Shown piece after piece: positions 33,096 through 45,000 of a stretch of DNA of 64,000 nt (its first letter is position 1; each line of letters begins with the position of its first letter). A program made the translations under genes and the position numbers. The notes under the pieces were generated by a model. The model had not been told where the DNA came from and did no database searches. It saw only the letters and a list, made by a program, of their open reading frames with translations. The DNA is taken from assembly GCF_050003625.1 (NCBI RefSeq), contig NC_134400.1:42642557-42706556 (forward strand), written 5' to 3'. This DNA comes from Haematobia irritans. Lineage: Eukaryota > Arthropoda > Insecta > Diptera > Muscidae.

Positions 33096-36000
33096 GTAAA
33101 TATTGTTATTGGGTGGTGCAAAAAAATCTTGGGTTTATAAAAAAGCCATAAACACAAGGATCGAAATGTTCCCTTTTTCGACCTGTACTACACTGTGGAA
33201 TAGGGTATTATAAGTTAGTTAATATATTTGCAAAATCCAGGGAGAGACGAGATAGTCTAATAGTATCTTTGGGAATATTGCTCATGGCACGGTTTCCAGA
33301 GTTGGTAGAATCCTTTCAAAAATTTTAGATTTTTTTGTTTGGTAGATTGGTAGAATTCTTGACGTTAGAAATAAAATTTTGACAACATTTTCTATAGAAA
33401 TAAAATTTTGACAACATTTTCTATAGAAATAAAATTTTGACAAAATTTTCTATAAAAATAATTTTTTTACAAAATTTTCTATAGAAATAAAATTTTGACA
33501 AAATTTTCTACAGAAATAAAATTTTGACAAAATTTAATATAGAAAAATTTACCAAATTTTTTAAAGAAATAAAATTTTGTTAAAATTTTCTATTGAAATA
33601 AAATTTCGGCAAAATTTTCTATAGAAATAAAATTTGGACAAAATTTTCTATAGAAATAAAATTTTGACGAAATTTTCTATAAAAATAAAATTTTGACAAA
33701 ATTTTCATAGAAATAAAATTTTGACAAAATTTTCTATAGAAATAAAATTTTGACAAAATTTTCTATAGAAATAAAATTTTGACAAAAATTTTCTATAGAA
33801 ATAAATTTTTGACAAAATTATCTATAGAAATAAAATTTGTAGTAGTAGTATTCTTTATTTAAATTTCATTAAATTACAATTCAAATATTTGAATAAAAGT
33901 AAGCAATATGTGTATGTATAATTTAAATATAACAATGATATGATTCATTCGACTATGACTTTAGGTCGTCAGTCTTTGAAATAAAATTTTGACAAAATTT
34001 TCTATAGACAAAAAATTTGACAAAATTTTCTATAGAAATAAAATGTTGACGAATTTTCTATAGAAATAAAATCTTGTTAAAATTTTCTATAGAAATAAAA
34101 TTTTGTTGAAAAAATTCATAGAAATTTTATTGAAATTTTCTATAGATATAAAATGTTGACAACATATTCTAAAGAAATACAATTTTGACAAAATTTTCTA
34201 TAGAAATAAAATTCCGGCAAATTTTTCTATAAAAATAACATTTTGACAAAATTTTTTTATAGAAATAAAATTTTGTTAAACTTTTGTATAGAAATAAAAT
34301 TTTGCCAAATTTTCTATAGAAATAAAATTTTCACAAAATTTCCTATAGGAATAACATTTTGATAAAATTTCTTATAGCAATATAATTTTGACAAAATTTT
34401 CTATAGAAATAAAATTTTGACAAAATACAAAAATAAAATTTTGTTAGAATTTTCTGTAGAAATAAAATGTTGACAAAATTTTCTATAGAAATAAAATGTT
34501 GACAAAATTTTTTTATAGAAATAAAATTTTGACAAAATTTTCTATAGAAATAAATTTTTGACAAAATTTTCTATAGAAATAAAATTTTGACAAAACTTTC
34601 TATAGAAATAAAGTTTTGACAATATTTTCTATAGAAATAAAATTTTGACAAAATTTTCGATAGACATAAAATTTAGAAATAAATTTCCCATTGAACTAAA
34701 ATTTTGACAAAATTTTCTATAGAAATAAAATTTTGACAAAATTGTCTATAGAAATAAAATTTTTACAAAATTTTCTAAATTATATTGACCTATGTTTTGT
34801 TGTAGCTTAAATATTTTTAAAGAATAGCACTTTTGTTCGATTATTGTAAAATTTAAACTATTTTCAGTCTATCTTGTCTATGAGATGGCACCAAAGCAAA
34901 AGCAATAAAACAGCTTTTGTGTTCTCTGCTCCCCCTCCTCTCCAACGATCTGAAGTTTAAAAACGCATGTGTACCATGAAACGACTGGTACAAAAATCTG
35001 AATCTCTTTGGTATGGTGTTAGTGTGAACATTCTAAAAAACTGAATGATATTTGGAATTAGTTATTTGTACTAAACTGCTCCATATACTAGTTTGTATGT
35101 GTGTGTGAAAGTGCGACATAACACGTAGATAATTTCATGTAGACCCAAGCAACCATAAAGACTAATATACAAAGACGGCACCCATGTTTTTCTTAGCTTT
35201 GTCCGATGATGAAAATGAAGAACAACACAAAAAGAAAGTTGAAATACCCATAAAATGTATTCCTTTATCCTATAGTTCCCCAATAGAAACTGGGGTAGGT
35301 AATGCGCTTTACAGACTATCAGTTATTCCGGACGACAGTGCTCGTGTCGAACATATCCCATATATTGTGCACATTATAAGTTAAGTCCGAAGGCATAATC
35401 GATACTGCTGCATGTTTATGGGATCGACAACACATTTACCGATTATTTAGTCATCGCCGATAAGTCGTATCGATCCGACACACTGTAAGATTCTTTACAA
35501 ACACCGGCATTCCGTCCGGAATAACTGAATAACTGTAAAGCGCATAAATGGAGGTCTATGAAAGCTGAATTTATAGGGTGATCCAAGCACAAAAATTTTC
35601 TCTGTTTCATAGATACCACCTTATTGTAACTTCATACTTAATATCTTAAGTATGGATTATTATTTTAATATATTAAGTATACCTAAAACGTCCACACTAT
35701 GCCCGAAATCTCTCCAAAGTAGATTTCGGCTTAAATCCCAATTGGTTCAGTACGTTTGTAATTGGGAAATATGAAATGTATTGTAAGGGATTTCAACAAG
35801 AACTCTTCTAAAATCCACAATGCGGCCATGCAAAATTGCCACCGTGTGGTTATTTTCATGGTAGATGCATGTTGAGTTGGGTAGTAAGTTGGAATTTGTC
35901 GACTAAATAAAAACTAGACCTCCAATGCAGAATAAAATATAACTTTTTGAAAAATTTTGTTATAATTTTAGGAGGAATGATCGAAGCCAATAATTGAAAA

Positions 36001-39000
36001 AGTTTATTTTCCTTAATATGTATGATTAAAGAAATGCAACTGTGAAAATTGATATTTATTTCAGCGCGATAATGCGAATTTATTACCTGCCTTTATCCAA
36101 AAACGAATGGAACTTAATTGTTCGCTCCAATCATAATGTAAATAGAAAGAAAACAGTTCACAACAGTTAGTTTTATCTCAAAATAATAATATTCAGTGAA
36201 AACTAAAAAGATGCTGAAAATGAACGAAATCTGAACTTTTTGGCATTGTAATGAACACTTGAGAAGATGCAGCAGAGGGCGATGCATATAGGTCAACGAA
36301 AATACTATGAGGTAACTCAGACAAGAAAATGGGTGGAGAACTTCTCAAAGGAGAGTAGAGCAACAGTCAGGAGTGCCGTGGGAATAATGACCAGGTACCT
36401 AGAAGATATGTTTTAGGACCTTACAGAGCTTGGAAACAGGGAATTGAAGCAAGTTAGGGATCTCCTTGAGGACACAGAGTTCCTGGATCAAACGAAGGGT
36501 AGGAAGGAAAAAAGTTTGAGCACTTAACAAGTCCAGTAACAAGTCTCCTTTTCAACTTAACCTAAAGTCTCTTTGCTATGTTGGCAAAGGAAGGCAACAT
36601 ACCTCTTTCAACATCCCCCTTCCTCTTCTGCAACTATGGTTTGGTCTTAATCCGCTTTTCCTTCTTCGTGGTTGACTGGGTGGATCCGCTTGCCTTCGTA
36701 TTTGCCGCCCTCAACCTTGCCGCCCTCCACAAGATTCTGCTTGTTGATTCCCTTGAGGACCACTGAAAACAAATTAGGGAATTCGTTAAGGACTCAGAGT
36801 TCCTGGAATAAAAGAACGTACGATGGGAAAAGAAATTAGAGCGCTCAACAAGCAGAATAGTGGATGTGTATGTCAGACGACAACTAGGAAACCTGGAAGG
36901 TGGCGTCGTACCCTTTTCAACATCCTCCTTCCTCTTCCGCAATGATAGTTTGGTCATAATTTGGTTTAACTTCTTCGCGGTTGACTGGGTGGATTCGTTC
37001 GCCTTCATCACATTCGGACCAACCTTTCCTCCCTCCGTTAGATTCTCCTTGCTTGAGATTGCCTTGGAGGCAGTATTGGGTTTTCCAATAGACTTGAAAG
37101 CGGGGTGGTGTTTTCTTTCCCCGGGGTTCAATGTTCTGCTCTTCTGGAGATTTTATCCTCTTTCCAATACCATTGGGAGGAGTTTCATCATCATCATCTG
37201 GTTCATTCTTATCAACTTTCGTGGTCAAAGACTGAACGGTAAGTTGGGTTCGCCAAGATGGTGATATTGACGCATTCATTTACATCCGACGCGCAGTCAT
37301 ATTCTCTACCTACGGGCGGAAAGGACCTAACCTCCACTGAGCCTCTTTATCTTAATAATGTCTTTTGCTAACAGCTACAGAGCTAGTCTTCAGTGTCATT
37401 TCAAGTTTCTACTTCGGTGCATCTTGTTTTTCGTTCATCATCGGGTTCATTCTTTTCAACTTTCGTCGAAGTGGCCCAGATAATCTCTTCCTTCCCGTGG
37501 TCAGTCTTTTCGGCGTCATCGCTGACCTCATCGACATTCTTATAGACACAATGTATGTTGGGTTCGCCAAGATGGTGATATTGACGCCTTCATTTACCTC
37601 TGATTAGGAATCGAATTCTCCTTTCGGAGGTAGAAAAAGGGGGATTGGACCTTACCTCTCCGGAGTCTCTTCGTCTTACTCATGCCTCTTTCCTCAACAA
37701 ACATTTCTGATTTTAGGGCCAAGCGAAAGGAATATTACTGAAGCTTCCGGAATTACAAAACACTAGAATCATGTAACGGAAAACGTTATTCGTGATGCTA
37801 TCACCTACACCGAAGATGCTAAGCGTAAAAACATCATCGATATGGCTGTCGTCTACGCTTTGAAGAGCCAATGCCACACTTTGTACGGTTTCGGCGGTTA
37901 AACATTTTCTTGACGCCATTTGGATAATATTTATGAAGTGGGACCATTTTATAAAGTTTAGAAGGAAAAAATCACTTTAAGAAAAGATTTAACAATCGTT
38001 CTAGCAAAGGCGGGGCAGTTACATCCTAAAAACATGCCCGAAGTACACCATTCTCTACTGCTTCTATTCGGCACAGATGTGGTCTCAATTCTAGGTTCCC
38101 GATCAATATTGCCACGGTCCTCCTAACACTTCTTGAGTAGTTCTCCAGTCTTTTTCTTATATATGGCATCCCATAGTATTTTCGTCACACTTCGGATCAT
38201 TGCATTGGTCATATATATCCCAAGTCTATTCATCCAATTTGGCCCGAAGGCCTCTATTTGCTTTGCGTACTCTGAGATCACTTACCTATGTGTCTTAGCT
38301 CTTATCGCCAGTGACAAAGTTAGCGTTTCAAGGTCTCACCATTTCCAAAACACGCTCTACATACACTATCCTCTGCTGCTCCTATGTGACACATTTCTGC
38401 TCTCAATTCTAGGTGCCCGGCCATTATTACCATGGTCCTCCGACTGTCTTCCTACTCTTCCTCAGTAGTTCTCCAGTCGTTTTCATTGCACTGGTCCACA
38501 TCGCTTTATGTGTTTCCCGTGCCCATTCATCCAACGCGGCCTGCCATTGCTTCTATTGGCTATGCGTTCTCTAAATTCACTTCCCTATGTTTTCGAGCCA
38601 TTTAACACAATCCGTTATGGCACGCACTTGTGCTTGCAGGACCCTTTCTGCCCTCCTGCAGAATCTCTTAGGATTCGTTCCCTGCAAAAGAGTGTCTCCA
38701 CCTGGTATGATACACATCGGGGAAAATGAGTGTCCATCAAGATTTTTATCTTATCCTCTATTGATTCCATTCTATAACCCATACCGCTACCATTGTTTCG
38801 ATCTGGGTATGGGGTTTAGAGAGGTATTTCTTCATTCTCGAAGTCTCGGTAACGATGTCTACGTGGCTGCAGAATAACTTCCAGGAATCGAATTCGCCCA
38901 CTGAAGAGGGTGAATCACTCCTGATAACCCCAGTTATAAGGAATGATTACTGGCGTTTTGAGAACATTAGTAAATTACGTTTAGATGAGGAAATTTTGTA

Positions 39001-42000
39001 TTGGGTTCTTCGTTACTATTACAATTCTCCCATCATTCATTCGTTATGAAATTAGCTAAATTTGTAGGACAATAGTGTTCCGATCAAAGAATTTAATTTA
39101 TGCGTATTTCATTTAGATGACAATAATACCCTGTATCGGAAATAGGCTTATGGAGTTGAATTGCTTGAATTACATCCTCCATAACGCCCACAATATTTCA
39201 ATAACCAATGAACCCCAAATACCTACATAACATATTGAGTTCATGTTCCAACGTAAAATAAAAATAAAAAGCAAAAGAACTCAAAACGTTTTAATAGCCC
39301 TCAGGTGATTCAAATTTTCACCTGAAATTCTGAAAGCAAAAACAAATCTCATATGTCATATAGCAACAACAAGTTGCTAATAATCTTATCAGTAAAAACA
39401 AACCAAAAATACAGAAACAAAAATATCCGTATCTTTGATTACAAAAACACCAATGATAAAAACGACAACGATCATTGCAGAGAAAAAAAAACGCCAACGC
39501 AAAACTAAAATTAAAAGAAGGCTCTAGAGTCCTACGGGACATAGTACTGCCGTGCGATCACAAAAAATCAATTTCGATTTTTTGAGTATATAACCCAGTG
39601 ATGCCAGTATTGGGGATTCCCCCCGCACTCCTCCTTGTACCTCTGTTCACATACCTTTGTATGTTTGCTTGTCCTAATGTGGCTGAAATACGTCGCTTCG
39701 TTAGAAGTTCGTCTAACAGCCTATGGATTCCTTGATCAACATTCAGAGTTGTCAAGCCATTTAATATGTTTTATATGTTGGATGGACGTTATTGAATGCC
39801 TAGAAAAAACACAATTGCATATTCTTTGACACAGATAGTGAGCTTTCAATAAAGCTGACCAGTTCATGGAATACTGTCTCAGTAGACCTGCCCTTCGAGT
39901 ATGCATACTGTCGTCTCGAGAGCAATCTTAAATCGATGCTAGTTCTAAGCAGTGTTGCCAGGTTATGGGTTTCCCCCCAAATTTAGGGGTTTTTCACGTT
40001 TAGGGGGATTTTTGGGGGTAAAAAATATCTTAGACCTTATAAAGTGGAGAAATTCTCAACCAAATGTGGAACAATTCTGGCATGAATTTGGAGGAAAAAG
40101 ATGAAGGAAGTCAAGCCAAGTTCCTAAACATAAGCAAGTATACATTAGCATTATTTTCATTGTCCTTTTCAATTGCTTCTGTTGAAAGAGCATTTTTAAT
40201 ATTTGACACATTTAAAGGCAAATTAAGAAATCGTATTTTAACTAAGCAGCCGAAAGCATTTTAAGAGTTACATTTTCATTCAATTATGGGTCTAATTTTT
40301 CAATTTGTACACTGCAACGGCAGACGATTGAATTCTTTGTGGCGAAAAATGCCTTTATTTGCTGTTTTTGTATCACTACAGGATTTGTTCACGAAATTTG
40401 AGAACCCATTTTGTACTTTTTACATTCTTAAATTTTTGGGGGTTTTTGAAAAAAGTCTGGACAAATTTAGGGGCTTTTTCTTAAGATTTTGGGGGAAGAT
40501 TCAAAAATCTCCTGGCAGCACTGGTTCTAAGATAAATATCTATCATTCTCTCTAAAGACTTAAGAAGGACTGGGGATAAACTGATTGGTCGCTTCCCGCT
40601 TTAGGTATGAAAACGTTTTTTGTTAGGATTATCCTCTTTCAGTAATGCTGGTGACATTTCTGTGTGTTTCAGAGCTACTCTAAGTGGTTTCAATGCAATG
40701 TGGAATGCCATTCGGACTCGACTATAAAATGGAGGTCCTAAACATAGAATCCGGCAGCATTCCTATATATTTCGTTGTTGGTTAGTTATCTCCCATACCT
40801 AGATCGTATCACGAGGCTTATCCAATCTATTTCAGTATAGGTTTAACGATTAGAAAAATCGAAAAAGCTCCATGGCCAAATTGTAAAAAGGTCCCCATTT
40901 CCAAGACATCAGTCCGATTTCCGGATCTTGAGCAAAACGCGAGCGCATAATATGATAATGGGGTGTTATATACGATGAATTCTGATGGCCTTGCAGCTAT
41001 CTTTTGGCCCGGTTGCCTATATATTGGTCCGATTTCTGAGAAGTTATGCCTTCGATGCCATCGAAGAAGCTTTCAGCATCGATGGTAGTAGCGCACTTAC
41101 GCACTCCCTACACCAATTTCGTTAGATGCGGACTATAATAGACTAGATAAGCCATGTGATACGATCTAGGTATGGGAGATAACTAACCAACAACGAAGTA
41201 GATAGGAGTGCGGCCCCATTTAGCTCAATGAAAAGGAATCTCCGTTTAATAGCCGAGTCCAAACTATGGTCAAATCGCTTAGAGAATCCTTGGAGAACTC
41301 AGAAATGTCACCAGGATAACTGAGAGGTTTGGTGATCGGTGGAAACTGGAATTGTATGCAAGGCGGGTATGCTAACCATTGCACCACGATTGCTCCCTTG
41401 ATTGAAAAGCTCGTAAAGTTTTTCTTTGGAAATGAAGCTACACATTTGACCTTTAAGGATTTAGATTAAGAATGAGTTGGCCATCGCGGCGACTAGATTC
41501 AGTTAGTAAGATAAAGTCAGGGAAATAGACGAACCACCAGACAATAAGGGCGCAATGTGCAGAAACGTTGCTGCTCAACTGATCTGATTATCTGATAGCA
41601 TTTCACATAGAAATTTATTATTTTTTTTTTACTTTTCTAAAAATCTCTTCTCATTTTCTCTTTTCAGCATTGCCTGCCTTCAAGAGGACCTCGGTCACCT
41701 AGGCCTGGGCGGTCCTACAGATTTGCCTTATAAACCTGAAATTACTCATCAGCATCAACACCAGCCTCACAAAAATGTTGTTGTCGATCTAAGTGATAGT
41801 AGCGCCGAAAACACCTGCCAACATCGATGGCCTCCCAACGGGGGTACATTTGGACATGCCGACAAACCTATAGGTTGGATGTATGGTTTGTTGGGATGCA
41901 TGAAACCGGTACTTTCGTTTATCGGAAAGGCAGGTGTTATAGAGATTAAACATCAGAAACCAGAAGACTGGGAAATACCCTTCGAAGCCATAACCGATCT

Positions 42001-45000
42001 ACAGTGGTTAGGCAGCGGAGCCCAAGGGGCCGTATTTAGCGGAAAATTAAAAAATGAAATTGTAGCAGTGAAAAAGGTGAAAGATGCCAAAGAAACAGAT
42101 ATTAAGCATCTAAGAAAATTGGATCATGAAAATATCATTAAATTCAAGTAAGCTTTGCGTCGAAAGAAATCCTGAAAGGGTGATTTGATCTTCATTCTAT
42201 TTTACAGAGGTGTATGCACTCAATCACCGGTTTATTGTATTATTATGGAATTTTGTCCATATGGCCCATTACAAAATATTCTCAAAGAAGAGGAGATTAT
42301 GTTGCCTTCCCGTTTGGTTTCATGGTCCAAACAAATTGCATTGGGTATGCAATATTTACATTCTCACAAAATTATACACAGAGATTTGAAAAGTCCAAAG
42401 TAAGTATTTCTTTTTTTCTGCACTCCTTGAAATGTGGACAAACCTTGATCGAAAAATTTGGGACTTCTATTTGACCAGCATACTTATAAGTGCCGAGCAA
42501 TTGGTGAAAATCAGCGATTTTGGTACCAGTCGCGAATGGAATGAGATAAGCACGAAGATGAGCTTTGCTGGTACCGTGGCATGGATGGCCCCGGAAGTCA
42601 TACGCAATGAACCCTGTTCAGAGAAAGTAGATATTTGGTCATACGGTGTTGTTCTCTGGGAAATGTTGACATGTGAAATTCCCTATAAAGATGTCGACTC
42701 CTCAGCCATTATTTGGGGTGTGGGCAATAATTCACTGAAATTACCAATACCCTCGAGTTGTCCCGAGGGTTTTAAACTACTGGTGAAACTGTGCTGGAAC
42801 ACCAAACCCCGTAATCGTCCTTCATTTAGACAAATTCTATCGCATTTAGAGATCGCCGGACCAGAGCTTCTTCGAAAGACCGAAAAGCAATATTTCGAAA
42901 CCCAGAGATCATGGAAGGAAGAGGTACGATCCCACATGAAAGAGATGACCCAAAATGGTACGAGTATACATAAATTTGAACAAGATCTAATACGAAGAAG
43001 AACTGCGGAATGGCGGCATGCGCAAGATATACGCATGGTGTATGAGGATAAATTGGAGAAGACGAATCGTTTGTATTTGGAATTGAGTGAATGTATGTCT
43101 CAGCTGCAAGAGAAAGAGAAGGAAATAGCAGAGTAAGTAAAATATAGATATAGACCTTGGGGAAACTTGTAGTAATACTAGCGGGCCTTTTCTCAATCCA
43201 CAAAATTAATATCTGAGGTCGTTAAACTTTAAAACCATATTAGAGGACTGATGGACTTCATAGTCGACAATGCCACGGATAGTTTTTAATTTTTTTGTCA
43301 CAGAGTACTGATGGATTATTATCAATATTGCATTTTGACCGTAATCCATACGACGACATATACTACAAAATCTAGCCAGGAAGCAATCGTTTTATAGCCG
43401 AGTCTGAACAGCGATATAATCATAACTGAGAGAGGATAATCCACCCCAGAAAATCTTTTTGGTGTTTGGGGGAAACTGGGATTGAAGCCGGGGCCGTTTG
43501 TATGCAAGGCGGGCATGTTAACCATTGCTCCACGGTGGCTCCCTTGATATGAAAAGTCGTAAAGCTCCATGGCTACATTCAATGTCATCGAAGAAGCTTT
43601 CACCATCGAAGGTATTAGCACACTTACCGAATCCCTAGACCTGGAGTGCAATAGACAGAATAAGCCACGTAATGGATAGGTATGGAAAATAACCAACTAA
43701 CAAAGAAATAGATAGGGGTGCTGCCCGATTAAGTTCAATGACAACGAACCTCCGTTTCATAGCCGAGTCTGAACAGCGATTATGCAGAAAAGTTGCTGGC
43801 TCTGCAGCTATCCATGGTTAATTTCTAAAATTGATCCCAATTGCCTATATATTATTCTGATTACCGGTTTGCTGGCGCATTATCAAGCCCCGACGAAAAT
43901 GAGAGCAATTAATGTAGATATTTGTACAGATGTCTGTGAGCAAACAGCGGGCTCATCATATGACAATGGAGAGGAAAGTAAGAAGAAATCTGCTATCCAT
44001 TGCCAAATGCTAAAAACATCCCGATGGCCTAGATATTGTTCCGATTTCTGGGGTTTAACACATTACAGGAACCGAAGGACCAAACCCTCACGGAAACGAG
44101 GCATTTAGAGCTGATACTTTTACAGATGCCTGTGAGTGAAAAACGATCTCATCATATGATAATGGGGGTAACGAATGGGGAACTCCGACACTACAGCTAT
44201 CAATGGTCAAATGCTAATGAAGATCCTATTTTCCTAGATATTAGTCTGATTGATGCACCAAAACACAGTATAATAGGCTCACAATGGAACACCTACGGAA
44301 ATGAGGGCAATTATGCGGATATTTTTACAGAAGCATATAAGAGAAGATAAAAGCATGCACATCATATTATAATAGGGGCAACATGCGGGAACTCTGCCGG
44401 TTCTGTTGGTATCTATGGCCAAATACTAAAGAAGATCCAAATTTCCTACATATATTATTCCAATTGCCGGACATTAGCTTGGTACTACAACCAGATGTTC
44501 GAAAGAAAATGAGGAAATTTTTACAAATGCCTATGAGAGAAGGTGGATGCGACTAATGCTTCGTACGCAGTAGGATAATATCGGCATTATCTACGTACCT
44601 GACGCCATAGTAGGAAATAAATTAGATAATGATATAAGCCAGGTAGGAACCCGCTTATTCATCAGGTATCAAGGTAAAGTAATAAGGTTAGGTTAGTTAT
44701 AGTGGCAGCCCGATATTTCAGGCTCACTTAGACTATTCAGTCCGTTGCGATACCAGCTGAACCTATCTCTAAATGTTGTCCGATTTTATGTTTATCTCAA
44801 TGACAAGGGACCTCATTTTTATAGCCGAGTCTGAACGACTTTCCGAGTCTGTGAAACCACTTAGAGAAGCTGTTCGAAACACTCAGCAATGTCACCAGTA
44901 TTACTGATAGAGAGAGCATAATCCACTGCTGAAAAACTTTTTTGTGTTCGGCCGAAACGGGAGTTGAACCCACGGCCCTATCTCGGCAAGGCGGGCATAC

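Larger units (their letters stand above)
33096..41667 (+). other. wnd: Large intron before the first kinase exon (8.57 kb)
   Basis: Runs from GTAAAT (33096) to TTTTCAG (41667). It holds a mini-me-like fragment, the longest 29-bp satellite array, a Harbinger-like MITE, LINE tails, a histone H4 pseudogene, a LINE copy with a hAT insertion and an inverted SINE pair, each listed separately. If exon 1a is used the intron is about 26.5 kb. Confidence 0.6.

Noticed and set aside
33362..34785. CRISPR-like regular repeat array
   Set aside because: Units are contiguous with no unique spacers, diverged, and sit in a eukaryotic intron; it is a satellite.
35184..35384. Small [16 protein letters not shown]... 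as a gene
   Set aside because: Its second half is the left part of a Harbinger-like MITE that recurs at 57807.
42214..42474. Alternative + frame across the second kinase exon
   Set aside because: Out of frame with the kinase motifs and reads through the intron.
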